Assembly: GCF_001547895.1 (NCBI RefSeq)
Contig: NZ_AP014627.1
Coordinates: 2,297,501-2,361,500, forward strand
Length of the DNA stretch: 64,000 nt
Direction: 5' to 3'
From: Pseudomonas sp. Os17
GTDB taxonomy: Bacteria; Pseudomonadota; Gammaproteobacteria; Pseudomonadales; Pseudomonadaceae
Made by a program: the position numbers and the translations under genes. The notes beneath the pieces are model-generated. The model did not search any database. It was not told the origin of the DNA and was given only the letters and a program-made list of their open reading frames with translations. Positions 25,897-34,644 of this stretch are shown piece after piece (position 1 is the stretch's first letter; every line of letters begins with the position of its first letter).

Positions 25897-25964
25897 TGGG
25901 GATGGGTCAAACCTTGCTCATGACCTCGATTTGAGCATGACCTACGGGTACAGGAGTTCGACCT

Positions 25965-26219
25965 TTGGAAACGTTGAAACGCTTTAGCGTTCAGGGAACC
26001 GCGGTGGGCAGTGAGCAGAGCATCCAGCTGGACGAGATCTCGATTCTCGCCGAGCCGGACACGCTCAGGGCGCTGGGTGAGTTCCTGATCAAGGCTGCAA
26101 CTGACATGGCGGCCGATGGCCTGGAGCATGTGCACCTGCAAGAGGTGATCGAGGGCTTTTCCCATGAGCGGCATGTGGATTTTATTGCGCTTAATCGGGC
26201 GCTGATCCTGCCGGCATAA
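25965..26219 (+). CDS. Imm32-like small protein, cassette copy 2
   Basis: 84 aa from TTG at 25965 with CAGGAG 8 nt upstream (LETLKRFSVQGTAVGSEQSI). Apart from a few changes at both ends (HLQEVIEGFSHERHVDFIAL) it equals the protein at 23480-23734, and the DNA of the shared core is almost unchanged, so the duplication or gene conversion is recent. It converges on the second DUF6572 gene. Confidence 0.7.
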   Translation: METLKRFSVQGTAVGSEQSIQLDEISILAEPDTLRALGEFLIKAATDMAADGLEHVHLQEVIEGFSHERHVDFIALNRALILPA

Positions 26220-26267
26220 GGTGGTGCTGCGCGCTGCTCGACCGAGGGGCAGCGCGCAGCTGGCGGG

Positions 26268-26624
26268 CTACAGGCCGGGAGCCTGTTCGGTCACTTTCAG
26301 CTCGAAATCAAAGCCGATGCCGCGCTCGTTGAGGAGCTCGCCAATGCGTTTGAAAAACCAATCGACCTGCTCGGGCAGCTCGTGCAAACCCAGGACCCGG
26401 ATCATCAGCTGCTTGCCGCGGGCATCGGGAATTTCGCGGTAGATCTCCTCACTTTCGATAAAGGTGATGTAGGTGTTGATCTTCTCCTGCAGCAGGAGCA
26501 GGTGCTCGCTGTGCGCCGCTTCGTCACCCCATTCGAGAGGGTCGACCATGATCAACAGCAGGCTGTCGGGCGCGGATTTGGGGATCGCCCAGATATCGAT
26601 GACTGTTGGGTTGGTGATGGACAT
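26268..26624 (-). CDS. DUF6572 protein, cassette copy 2
   Basis: 118 aa starting at ATG (MSITNPTVIDIWAIPKSAP). It is the same length as copy 1 and shares LLLQEKINTYI.FIES, IPDARGK and the terminal GIGFDFEL, but it is more diverged from its paralogue than the Imm32-like pair is. Function unknown. Confidence 0.8.
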   Translation of the reverse strand: MSITNPTVIDIWAIPKSAPDSLLLIMVDPLEWGDEAAHSEHLLLLQEKINTYITFIESEEIYREIPDARGKQLMIRVLGLHELPEQVDWFFKRIGELLNERGIGFDFELKVTEQAPGL

Positions 26625-27091
26625 GGCTGATCCTTCAGGCGGTTGAGGGCGGGATTGTATGCCGTAGCGGCTGGATTCTTCAGTGGGCAGTCGGTTTTTG
26701 CCCCGTCCAGGCGCAACCTGGCCGAGCGGTTTTCAAGAGCGGTCGGATCGACGGCAGTGACAAAATGCCATCATCTGCTATGGCTTGTTAGGCCCCCCGG
26801 TGGATAGACGCCGGGCTCCAGGTGCCATTGCCCCGAAGCATCGAGACGGCGCGGGCCGCGTTATTCGACTTAACTGATGCTCACCCGCCCGGGAGGCGGT
26901 TCGTGGGCGCAGGAGGACGGAGTGTGGCCTGCAATCCCGACAGGCCTGGATTGACCCGAGTGAGTATCGACGTTGCCGTGCCGAGTGGGCCGCTACCCCA
27001 GTCGTCGGCTTGTTTGCAGCTCTCTGACACTCAGTCGATAGCGTGGAATGACAGCAGGGAAGTACCGACCATTCTATTAGAGAGATAAACC
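26625..27091. other. 467-bp gap upstream of the chemoreceptor gene
   Basis: No convincing gene, RNA or repeat was found. The region must contain the promoter of the chemoreceptor gene. A TCGATAGCG near 27036 faintly recalls a sigma-28 -10 box, but the matching -35 was not seen, so no promoter is called. Confidence 0.4.
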
Positions 27092-28717
27092 ATGAACGTC
27101 AGGACAATGAATCTTGCACCAAGGTCTGCCGCCTTTTTCTCGCTCATTGTCCTGGTGGTGTTCGCCCTGGGCATGGTCGCGGTGCTGCAAATGGGCAAGC
27201 TGCGAGACTCCGAGCAGGATGTCGAGACCAACTGGATGGCCAGCATCCGCGAGATCGGCAAGATGAAGACCGGCATCTTGCGCCTGCGCCTGGAAAGCAT
27301 CCGCATCACCGTGACCACCGACGAACAACAACGCCAGACCCGCATCGCCTCCTTGAGCGGTTACCGAAGCACCCTGCAGAACACCATCAGCCAGTACGTC
27401 CCCCTGATCACCGGGCCGGCGGAGCGTGAGCTGTACCAGGCGGTGGCGACCGATGTGCAGGCCTATTTCAAGCTGGTGGACGAGCTGGAGCCGCTGCTGC
27501 GCAGCGGTGACAACGCCGCGGCCATCACCTTGATCAACACCCGCATCAGCCCCATGACCAACGCCATGCAGGAGAAGATGGACAAGCTCTCGGACTTCAA
27601 TGACGAAGGCGCCAGGCAGGCGGGGATCACCGCTTCGTCGGTGTACAACAGCGGCCTGACGCTGGTGCTGGTGTTGATGGGGGTGACGGTGGTGCTCACC
27701 GTGGTGCTGGCCACCGTGCTGACCCGCAGCATCACCGCGCCCATCGGCGATGCCCTGGCGGTGGCCGAGCGCATCGCCGGCAGCGACCTGTCCCGGGAGA
27801 TCGGGGTCAATGGCCGCGATGAAGCCGGTCGCCTGCTGGCCGCCCTGGCCAAGATGCAGAGCAACCTGCGGGAAACCATCGCCCACATCGCCGACTCTTC
27901 GACCCAGCTGGCCTCGGCCTCGGAGGAAATGACCGCGGTGACCGAAGACGCCAGCCGCGGGCTGGTGCGGCAGAACGACGAAGTCAGCCAGGCAGCCACC
28001 GCGGTGACCGAAATGAGCGCCGCGGTGGACGAGGTGGCACGCAACGCCGAAGCGGCCGCGCAGTCGTCCCGCGAGTCCATGGAGTTCACCCGCTCCGGCA
28101 TCGAGAACGTGGCCCAGACCCTGAAGGCCATCGAAGGCCTGGCCGGCAACGTGGCCAGCACCGGCGAGCAGGTCAAGGCGCTGTCCGGCAGGGCCCAGGA
28201 CATCAGCAAAGTGGTGGAAGTGATTCGCGCGATTGCCGAGCAGACCAACCTGCTGGCCCTCAACGCGGCCATCGAAGCCGCCCGCGCCGGTGAGCAGGGC
28301 CGGGGTTTTGCGGTGGTGGCCGATGAAGTGCGGGCCCTGGCCCACCGCACCCAGCAGTCGACCCAGGAAATCGAGCAGATGATCAGCGCGATCCAGGCCG
28401 ATTCGACCCAGGCGGTGAGTGCCATGAATGTCAGCGCGGAGATGGCCAACAGCTCGATTTCGGTGGCGCAGAACGCCGATGTGTCGCTCAAGCAGATTGC
28501 CCAGGCGATCACCCAGATCAACGAACGCAACCTGCTGATCGCCACCGCCTCGGAAGAGCAGGCCCAGGTGGCCCGCGAGGCGGACCAGAACCTGACCAGC
28601 ATTCGTGAGTTGTCGATCCAGAGCTCGGCGGGGGCCAGCCAGACGGCCAGTGCCTGTGGGGAGATGGCCAATCTGGCGATCGAGTTGAACCGGCTGGTGG
28701 CACGGTTCAAGGTTTGA
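27092..28717 (+). CDS. Methyl-accepting chemotaxis protein
   Basis: 541 aa. The first membrane segment ([20 protein letters not shown]) is followed by a four-helix-bundle periplasmic ligand domain (about 30-185). A second segment ([20 protein letters not shown]), HAMP ([20 protein letters not shown]) and the long cytoplasmic signalling coiled coil come next. The highly conserved tip reads [20 protein letters not shown] then [16 protein letters not shown]. There is no C-terminal CheR/CheB-binding pentapeptide (it ends LVARFKV). The ligand is unknown; the periplasmic domain is of the 4HB type. It is monocistronic. Confidence 0.95.
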   Translation: MNVRTMNLAPRSAAFFSLIVLVVFALGMVAVLQMGKLRDSEQDVETNWMASIREIGKMKTGILRLRLESIRITVTTDEQQRQTRIASLSGYRSTLQNTISQYVPLITGPAERELYQAVATDVQAYFKLVDELEPLLRSGDNAAAITLINTRISPMTNAMQEKMDKLSDFNDEGARQAGITASSVYNSGLTLVLVLMGVTVVLTVVLATVLTRSITAPIGDALAVAERIAGSDLSREIGVNGRDEAGRLLAALAKMQSNLRETIAHIADSSTQLASASEEMTAVTEDASRGLVRQNDEVSQAATAVTEMSAAVDEVARNAEAAAQSSRESMEFTRSGIENVAQTLKAIEGLAGNVASTGEQVKALSGRAQDISKVVEVIRAIAEQTNLLALNAAIEAARAGEQGRGFAVVADEVRALAHRTQQSTQEIEQMISAIQADSTQAVSAMNVSAEMANSSISVAQNADVSLKQIAQAITQINERNLLIATASEEQAQVAREADQNLTSIRELSIQSSAGASQTASACGEMANLAIELNRLVARFKV

Positions 28718-28752
28718 GCGCGGTTTTTTGCCCTACGGTGGTCTGGTTCCTC

Positions 28753-28777
28753 CGTAGGAGCTGGCTTGCCAGCGAAG
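28753..28777 (+). repeat. Single REP element
   Basis: GTAGGAGCTGGCTTGCCAGC followed by GAAG, a solitary REP with no inverted partner. It is located just after the chemoreceptor gene. Confidence 0.75.
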
Positions 28778-28789
28778 CTTGTCAATGAG

Positions 28790-29300
28790 GGCGCGGGGTG
28801 GGGGACATATCCGTTGCTGCGGCCAGGGCCGCTGGCGGTTTCGCTCTTACAGCGACTCACTTTTGAACAGCGCAAAAGCAAGCAGTTTCCTTATGCCCTG
28901 ACCGTCGAAACCTGTAGCCGCTGTCGAGCGCAGCGAGGCTGCGCACGAGGACGCAGTCCTCGCCAAAACTGCCGATGCTTTTCACCTGGCTGCATAGGGT
29001 TCTGCGTACCTATCCGTTGCTGCGGTTACGGCCACTTATGGTTTCGCTCTTACCGCGAGTCACTTTGGAAAAGCCGGAATGCCGGCCCAGCCCAAAGTCA
29101 CCAAATGGCTCCTGCCCCTCCACTCGGTGCCTCGCATAGCGAGGCATGCCCGAACTCCGGCATTGATCCGTGGGCCGCCGCCACCGGCCGTCCCTGGCCG
29201 GATGGCGGCTAACCCGGCGTCCTGCCGGGTTACCCACGGCTCACTGCCTGCGTTCGGCCATCGTGTCTAAAGGGGCAGGAAGATCAAAAGCCAAAACCAA
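28790..29300 (+). repeat. Long dispersed repeat upstream of hicAB
   Basis: Contains CATATCCGTTGCTGCGGCCA, TTTCGCTCTTACAGCGACTC, a GTAGCCGCTGTCGAGCGCAG module (about 28915-28975), a second ATCCGTTGCTGCGGTTACGG, and the palindromic CGGCGTCCTGCCGGG. It occupies the whole 693-bp gap after the chemoreceptor gene. The same element in the same orientation recurs at 30990-31430, so hicAB and its neighbour are bracketed by direct repeats. Confidence 0.82.
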
Positions 29301-29410
29301 AACCAAAACCAGGGCCGGATCAACTCAACATCTGACGGCAGGCGGCCTGAGGGCGACTCTCCAACCTGACGGCGTTCTGCATTGGCCCTGTTCCCCGCTT
29401 GAGCCTGTGT

Positions 29411-29812
29411 TTAGCGCCCGAGCTTTTCCATTGCCGCATCGGCCAGGAAGGACGAGCGGCTCTTGATGTTGTGCTCGCGGACAAAGCGGTCGATCTGCTG
29501 AATCACATACCCCGGCAAGGTCACGTTGACCTTCTCGGTCTTGCCCAGGTAAGGCGTGATGTCGATCTCCAGCATGCCCCAGCCCATGCCCGCGAAATCG
29601 GGGTGGGTGCGGTGTTTGCTGGTGGGCGAGGGCAGGGGAATGGCCTGCCCGGCTCGGGCCCGTTCTTCGAGCATGACGTGGGCAATCTCGATGGCGGCGC
29701 TGTAGGCGGCCTCGAAGGTGTCGCCGGCGGTGACGGCGCCGGGGATGTCGGGAATCTGGATGCCGGTGGCGGTGTGTTCGTCGCCCCACTCGATGCAGAT
29801 GGGATATTGCAC
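29411..29812 (-). CDS. hicB: HicB antitoxin
   Basis: 133 aa from GTG at 29812 with GAGGAA upstream. The N-terminal HicB fold begins MQYPICIEWGDEHTATGIQI and continues PDIPGAVTAGDTFEAAYSA; the C-terminal ribbon-helix-helix DNA-binding region reads VNVTLPGYVIQQIDRFVREH then NIKSRSSFLADAAMEKLGR. It neutralises HicA and represses the operon. It is encoded 38 bp downstream of hicA, the normal toxin-first order. Confidence 0.9.
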   Translation of the reverse strand: MQYPICIEWGDEHTATGIQIPDIPGAVTAGDTFEAAYSAAIEIAHVMLEERARAGQAIPLPSPTSKHRTHPDFAGMGWGMLEIDITPYLGKTEKVNVTLPGYVIQQIDRFVREHNIKSRSSFLADAAMEKLGR

Positions 29813-29850
29813 GGGGATTTCCTCAATACAGGTGCGAAGAATGATGGGAG

Positions 29851-30039
29851 CTAAAGCAGCCCGGCCAGTTTCCTGATGGCCCTGACCGTTCCCCGGGGCA
29901 GATCCTTCTTCGGGTGAGGCACTGGAACGGTGTCGGGCCTGTAGGGATGCTGGAACAGATGATGGCTGCCAGTGACTCGCTCCAGCACCCATCCCGCGGC
30001 TTCAAGCTCCTTGATCAACTGTCTGCTTTGCACCTCCAT
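29851..30039 (-). CDS. hicA: HicA mRNA interferase toxin
   Basis: 62 aa, the standard HicA size, with a double-stranded-RNA-binding-like fold. The catalytic histidine is His26 in VTGSHHLFQHP, and the tail reads PHPKKDLPRGTVRAIRKLAG. HicA cleaves mRNA and tmRNA when HicB is lost. ATG at 30039 is preceded by GGAG. The pair lies between two direct copies of a long repeat. Confidence 0.92.
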   Translation of the reverse strand: MEVQSRQLIKELEAAGWVLERVTGSHHLFQHPYRPDTVPVPHPKKDLPRGTVRAIRKLAGLL

Positions 30040-30303
30040 CTCCTTGTCGGGGTGAGAGGCGCTTTATAACTCCAGGCGCATGATAACGCAGGTTGAATTG
30101 TGTGTCTGGAGTTATGTATCAAGGGGTGTCGTTCAGCAGGGGCCGGTGTGCTGGGCGGTCCCAGGCAACATGAAAGTGCCCTCGGTTTTTCATGGACGTG
30201 CCGTTGCCGCCACTGCACTATGGCCGCGGATTTTCAGTCACCCATCTCCCCCCGTCGAAGGCCGATCCATCGGCGGGTTCATGCCAAGGAAGTCATCAGA
30301 TCC

Positions 30304-30849
30304 ATGACCGTCAGCGAACTGCTTGTCGCCATTCGTAAACCCTATGTTGAAACCCTGGCGCGTGTTGCCGCAGAAGGGGCGGCGCATGTCGAGCCCGCGT
30401 ACCGCAACAGCGATGGTTCGCTGGCGGTTGAGGGGGCCATGGGCACGCCTTGTCGGGTGGATGTGATCGCGGGCGAGAGCGGGGAGCCGGTGCAGGTCGA
30501 TGCCGAAGCTGAGCTGGGTTTTGAGCCTGTGAGGTTTGCGATCGAGCAGATGGCGGTGGGGATCTCGCCCTTTGGCTGGGACTGGTTGCCGCTGGAGGTG
30601 CGGGGGTTGAGCCTGGAACAGGCATGCGAGGTTATTCGGGGGTGGTTCTTTGAGTGGTTCGATGGCGAAGATGAGAACCGGCCGACCGAAGAAGGGCTGC
30701 AAGGGGTGGTGCATTTTGTGTCGGACCCGGAAGCAACCGAGGAGGGGTACAGGTTCAAGGTTGACTTGGGGTCGGTTCCAGCGGAAGCGCTGGAGGAACT
30801 GCTGTTTGCATTGGCCGATGCCGGCGCCACCGGAGCTTTCCTCGGATAA
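30304..30849 (+). CDS. Hypothetical acidic protein (181 aa)
   Basis: The product begins MTVSELLVAIRKPYVETLAR and ends FALADAGATGAFLG. It is strongly acidic in the middle (DAEAELGFEPV; WFDGEDENRPTEEG), soluble, with a tryptophan-rich FGWDWLPLEV core. I recognise no family. ATG at 30304 was chosen over longer in-frame extensions because those run through the hicA promoter region and lack codon bias. It is divergent from hicAB (264 bp apart). An immunity-type or Imm-like role would fit its acidity but is speculative. Confidence 0.65.
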   Translation: MTVSELLVAIRKPYVETLARVAAEGAAHVEPAYRNSDGSLAVEGAMGTPCRVDVIAGESGEPVQVDAEAELGFEPVRFAIEQMAVGISPFGWDWLPLEVRGLSLEQACEVIRGWFFEWFDGEDENRPTEEGLQGVVHFVSDPEATEEGYRFKVDLGSVPAEALEELLFALADAGATGAFLG

Positions 30850-30914
30850 AGAGAGGGGGTGCCAAACGGCGACCCCACGACCGACCTGATATCGCCCACC
30901 TGCAACCGATCCCC

Positions 30915-30940
30915 TGTAGGAGCTGGCTTGCCAGCGAAGC
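30915..30940 (+). repeat. Single REP element
   Basis: TGTAGGAGCTGGCTTGCCAG followed by CGAAGC, just downstream of the acidic protein gene. Confidence 0.75.
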
Positions 30941-30989
30941 TCGCCAACGATGACGCGCAGGCACCTTCTTACCGAGTGCAGTTGGGGGC

Positions 30990-31430
30990 GGCTGGTTTAC
31001 ATATCCGTTGCTGCGGGTGCGGCGGCTGGCGGTTTCGCTCTTACAGCGACTCACTTTTGAAAAGCGCAAAAGTAAGCAAAACGCTCCTGCCCCCGCATCC
31101 GGCGCCTCGCCTAGGCTCGGCGTTCCCTCGCTCCGGCATTGCTCCGGGGGCCCGCCGCCACAGGCCATCCATGGCCTGGGGCGGCTAGCTCGGCATCCAT
31201 GCCGAGCTGCCCCCTACGCAACGCCTGCGCTCGGCCTCCTGAAGGGGCAGAAAGATCAAAAGCAAGATCAAGATCAAAAGCCCAAGCGCGTTGTACGCGC
31301 TTTCGTAGGAGCCGGCTTGCCGGCGAATTGGCCCGCAAGCCATCCATCGCCCTGGCTGACGCCTGCGTAATACCTGCGCTTGACCTTCTGAAGGGGCAGG
31401 AAGATCAAGAGCCAAAGTCCAAAGCAAAGC
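30990..31430 (+). repeat. Long dispersed repeat downstream of the hicAB region
   Basis: Carries CATATCCGTTGCTGCGGGTG, TCTTACAGCGACTCACTTTT, GAAAAGCGCAAAAGTAAGCA, CTCCGGCATTGCTCCGGGGG, the GGCATCCATGCCGAGCTG palindrome, a REP half near 31304 and a run of AGATCAAAAGC. Together with the single REP it fills the 607-bp gap to the AhpD gene. Same orientation as the copy at 28790. Confidence 0.85.
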
Positions 31431-31456
31431 CAACACCGTCAACGGCGACCTCACTC

Positions 31457-31888
31457 TCAGAGCTTCATGCCCACCGCCAGCCGGTTAAAGGCGTTCATCA
31501 AGGACACGGCCAAGGTCAGGTCGGAAATTTCAACCTCGCTAAAGTGCGCTTTCAGCGGTTCGTACAGTGAGTCCGGCGCGCCCTTGTCGTGGACGTAGGT
31601 GAGGGTTTCGGCCCAGTCCAGGGCGGCGCGCTCGCGGTCGTTGAACAGTTCGCTGACGCGCCAGCCGGCGAGGCAATCCAGTTTGTCCTGGGCGACTCCA
31701 CATTCACGCAGGGTCTGTGAGTGCTTGCCCAGGCAGAACGAGCAGCCGTTGATCTGCGACACGCGCAAATACACCAGCTCCAGCAAGGGCAGGCCCAGGG
31801 GGCTGGCGGCCAGGGCGGTGTTGGTGGCGAGCAGGCCTTGATAGGCGGCCGGCGACAAAGTGGCAAAGGGCAGTCTGAGTTGGCTCAT
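31457..31888 (-). CDS. AhpD-like carboxymuconolactone decarboxylase family protein
   Basis: 143 aa. The alkylhydroperoxidase AhpD core motif is intact: INGCSFCLGKHSQTL gives Cys49-x-x-Cys52 and His56, consistent with a thiol peroxidase or disulphide reductase. ATG at 31888. It is the last gene of a three-gene operon with an FMN reductase and an acetyltransferase, which suggests a redox/detoxification set controlled by the divergent MocR gene. Confidence 0.9.
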   Translation of the reverse strand: MSQLRLPFATLSPAAYQGLLATNTALAASPLGLPLLELVYLRVSQINGCSFCLGKHSQTLRECGVAQDKLDCLAGWRVSELFNDRERAALDWAETLTYVHDKGAPDSLYEPLKAHFSEVEISDLTLAVSLMNAFNRLAVGMKL

Positions 31889-31916
31889 GGTGAAACTCCG
31901 CTGTAGAAAAAAGTGA

Positions 31917-32537
31917 TCAGGCACAAACGAGGGGGCTGAACAGGGGCTGCAAGGACAGTGCGCTGCGGGCCTCGTCGAGGGTTGCGCGCACCGCTTCGTC
32001 GCCGAACACCAAGCCCTGCAGATAAGTGAACTGCAGGTCGAACAGGCCAAGGGTGTTCAGCACCTGGCGCAGGTAAGGCGTGAGAAAGTCCGGTTGGCGT
32101 GCCCGCGGGCCCTGGTGAAAGCCGCCGGAACTCACCAGCACATGCACGGGGCGGTCCTTGAGCAGGCCGACCTTGCCCTCCGGGCCGGAGCTGAAGGTGC
32201 GGTGAATGCGCAGCACGTAGTCGATCCACAGCTTGAGCGCCGCCGGCAGGGTGAAGTTGTGCATGGGTGTGGCAATCAGCAGCACATCGCAGCGCTCCAA
32301 CTCACGAATCAGCCCTTCGGACACCTCGAACAACGGCGCGTCGAAAGGCGTGGCGGTGGTCAGGGCGTGGGCGTAGTCCAGGCCCAGCGGTGGCAACGGC
32401 TGCGCCCCCAGATCGCGCTCGACCAGTTCGAGCTGCGGATAGCGTTGGCGCAGGGAGCTCAGCAGCTCCAGTGCCAGCCGGTGCCCCTGGGAAACCTGGC
32501 CATGGGGGCTGGCGTTGATCAACAGGACAGTGTTCAT
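31917..32537 (-). CDS. FMN-dependent NADH-azoreductase / quinone reductase
   Basis: 206 aa with the flavodoxin-like fold of AzoR. It has MNTVLLINASPHGQVSQGHR (phosphate-binding loop), IATPMHNFTLPAALKLWIDY (flavin and substrate contacts), VLRIHRTF and LVSSGGFHQG. AzoR reduces quinones and azo compounds with NAD(P)H. Its ATG overlaps the acetyltransferase stop by 4 bp, and the AhpD gene follows after 28 bp. Confidence 0.9.
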   Translation of the reverse strand: MNTVLLINASPHGQVSQGHRLALELLSSLRQRYPQLELVERDLGAQPLPPLGLDYAHALTTATPFDAPLFEVSEGLIRELERCDVLLIATPMHNFTLPAALKLWIDYVLRIHRTFSSGPEGKVGLLKDRPVHVLVSSGGFHQGPRARQPDFLTPYLRQVLNTLGLFDLQFTYLQGLVFGDEAVRATLDEARSALSLQPLFSPLVCA

Positions 32538-32989
32538 GCCGGCTCCCCACCGCGAAGCCGCTGGGTGAAGTGCATGCCGCGGGCCAGCAACCCCTGGCGG
32601 AAATAGAAGCGCTGGGCCAGGGGCATATGCAGGCCGGTATCCAGCACGAAGTGATCGCATTGACGCTGCACGGCCTCATCCCGCACCGCACTCAACAGCC
32701 GCGCTCCCAGGCCGCTGCGCTGCAGCTCCGGGCTCACCACCAGGTCATCGACGTAGATGAAGCGCCCGTAGAGCAGGTTTTCCAGCTCGCGGTAACCGGC
32801 CAGGCCGACGATGCGCTCGGCGTCCCACGCGGCGAGCAAGCGGTAGCCCTGTTCGGTTTGCCGGGCCACTTGGGCGACATAGGCCGCCGGGTGGGTGAGG
32901 TGCGGGCGCAAGACACGCATCACGTCGAAACTGGCCGCCAGGGCCGCCTCGCTATCGAGGTGTTGAAGGGTGTAGGGCATGTCCGTCAT
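32534..32989 (-). CDS. GNAT-family N-acetyltransferase
   Basis: About 151 aa. The acetyl-CoA-binding signature of GNAT enzymes is present (YVDDLVVSPELQRSGLGARL, the Q/RxxGxG/A loop), followed by DEAVQRQCDHFVLDTG and FYFRQGLLARGMHF. Possible starts are TTG 32998, ATG 32989 or ATG 32980; 32989 is used because GCAGCGG lies directly before it, with low certainty. It is the first gene of the operon, transcribed divergently from the MocR regulator 78 bp away. Confidence 0.88.
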   Translation of the reverse strand: MTDMPYTLQHLDSEAALAASFDVMRVLRPHLTHPAAYVAQVARQTEQGYRLLAAWDAERIVGLAGYRELENLLYGRFIYVDDLVVSPELQRSGLGARLLSAVRDEAVQRQCDHFVLDTGLHMPLAQRFYFRQGLLARGMHFTQRLRGGEPA

Positions 32990-33067
32990 CCGCTGCAAAG
33001 AGATGACCCACTGTAGAAGGCCGATGGCTTAAGCTACAGGGCCAAAAAATGCATAAATGACTAGGCC

Positions 33068-34471
33068 ATGATCCTTCCTTTCGAATTGGACCGCAGCCAG
33101 ACGGCGCCGATCTATCGCCAGCTGTACCAGCGGTTTCGCGAGTCCATCGCCGATGGCCGCCTGCGTCCGGGGGACCGCGTGCCGGCGGTTCGCGCCTTGG
33201 CCGCGGAGCTCAACCTGGCGCGGGGCACCGTGGAAGCCGCCTATCAACTGCTGATAGGCGAGGGTTACCTGATTGCTCGCGGGGCCGCCGGGACCATTGT
33301 CACCCCGCAACTGGCGCCGATTTGTGCGCCCGTGCAGCGCGCCCCGGTGGCAGCAACGACCCACCAAGCCACCCATGCCGGCATGTCGCCCCTGGCACTG
33401 CAAATGGGCCTGCCAGCGCTGGACGCCTTTCCGCGCAAACTCTGGACCCGCCTGGCGGGCCGGCAACTGCGCCAGGCGGGCGTCGAAGGTCTGGTCTACC
33501 CGGACGCGCGCGGCTACGCCCCGTTGCGGGCGGCCATTGCCTCCTACCTGGGGATTTCCCGGGGCATCACCTGCCACCCGGAGCAGATTTTCGTCTGCGC
33601 CGGCTACCGCGCCTGCCTCGACCTGATCAGCCACACCCTGATGCGCCCAGGCGCCACCTGCTGGCTGGAGGAGCCCGGCTACTTCATGGCCAGGAACGCA
33701 CTGCTGGAAGCCGGCGCGCAGTTGGTGCCGGTGCCCGTGGACGATCAGGGCCTGGACGTCGCCCAAGGCATCGCCCGCGCCCCAGAGGCCGGCTTTGCCG
33801 TGGTCACCCCGACCCACCAGAGCCCGCTGGGGGTGTCGCTGTCCCTGCCACGGCGCCTGGCCCTGCTGGACTGGGCCAACCGCCAAGGCAGCTGGATCAT
33901 CGAGGACGACTACGACAGCGAATACCGCTACCAGGGCAAGCCCTTGCCGGCCCTCAAGAGCCTCGACCAGCAGGGCCGCGTGCTCTACACCGGCACCTTC
34001 AGCAAAGTGCTGTTTCCAGGGCTGCGCCTGGCCTACCTGGTGGTGCCCGCCGAACAGACCCCAGCGTTCGCCCGCCAGGCGGATCGTTTGCACAACCACT
34101 GCCCGCACCTGCTGCAAGCGACGGTCGCGGCCTTTCTCAGCGAGGGGCACTTTGCCCGGCACCTGAACAAAATGCGTGGCTTGTATGCGCGTCGGCGGCA
34201 ATGGCTGGTGGAGGCGTTGCACCAGCAGGTGGGTGGGCGTTTGCAGATAGACCCGCAGGCGGGGGGCATGCATGTGGTGGCTGGACTGGGGGAGGGGGAC
34301 GATGTGCAGATTGCCCGGCGGGCTCGGGAGGTGGGGATTGCGGTGGAGCCGCTGTCGCAGTGGTATCTGGGGGACGGGAGTAGGCAGGGGTTGGTGATGG
34401 GGTTTACCAATGTGGGCAGTGCGGAGCAGGCGGAGAGTGTGGCGGAGCGGTTGGGGCGGGTTGTTGGGTGA
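33068..34471 (+). CDS. MocR-type (GntR-aminotransferase) regulator
   Basis: 467 aa. The N-terminal GntR winged helix is visible (PIYRQLYQRFRESIADGRLR, PGDRVPAVRALAAELNLARG, TVEAAYQLLIGEGYL). A fold-type I aminotransferase domain follows, with IIEDDYDSEYRYQGKP and the PLP-lysine context TGTFSKVLFPGLRLAYLV. MocR proteins use PLP or an amine as effector and commonly control a divergent gene, here the GNAT-azoreductase-AhpD operon. The last ~60 codons use G-rich rare-looking runs but stay in frame. Confidence 0.93.
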   Translation: MILPFELDRSQTAPIYRQLYQRFRESIADGRLRPGDRVPAVRALAAELNLARGTVEAAYQLLIGEGYLIARGAAGTIVTPQLAPICAPVQRAPVAATTHQATHAGMSPLALQMGLPALDAFPRKLWTRLAGRQLRQAGVEGLVYPDARGYAPLRAAIASYLGISRGITCHPEQIFVCAGYRACLDLISHTLMRPGATCWLEEPGYFMARNALLEAGAQLVPVPVDDQGLDVAQGIARAPEAGFAVVTPTHQSPLGVSLSLPRRLALLDWANRQGSWIIEDDYDSEYRYQGKPLPALKSLDQQGRVLYTGTFSKVLFPGLRLAYLVVPAEQTPAFARQADRLHNHCPHLLQATVAAFLSEGHFARHLNKMRGLYARRRQWLVEALHQQVGGRLQIDPQAGGMHVVAGLGEGDDVQIARRAREVGIAVEPLSQWYLGDGSRQGLVMGFTNVGSAEQAESVAERLGRVVG

Positions 34472-34572
34472 GAAGCGGGCTGTTGGCCGTTTTGCCTTGA
34501 CGGCCACTCACTGTCGACGAGCGCAAAAGTGATAGCGCTTGTACCAAGATTGAAATAAATCAATACGTTTAA

Positions 34573-34601
34573 TTGACGTCATTAAAACGCCAACCTAAGA
34601 T
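34573..34601 (+). promoter_or_regulatory. Predicted sigma-70 promoter of cdiB
   Basis: TTGACG, 17 bp, TAAGAT in an AT-rich stretch 44 bp upstream of the cdiB start. -35 matches 5/6 and -10 matches 4/6 of the consensus at ideal spacing. Confidence 0.55.
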
Positions 34602-34644
34602 CGCCGCCGTTTAATGGCACAAGGCCATGTAGAGGGATCTAGAA

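Noticed and set aside
26625..27091. Riboswitch or sRNA before the chemoreceptor
   Set aside because: Some GC-rich hairpins can be drawn, but none matched a known class or had a terminator, so nothing is called.
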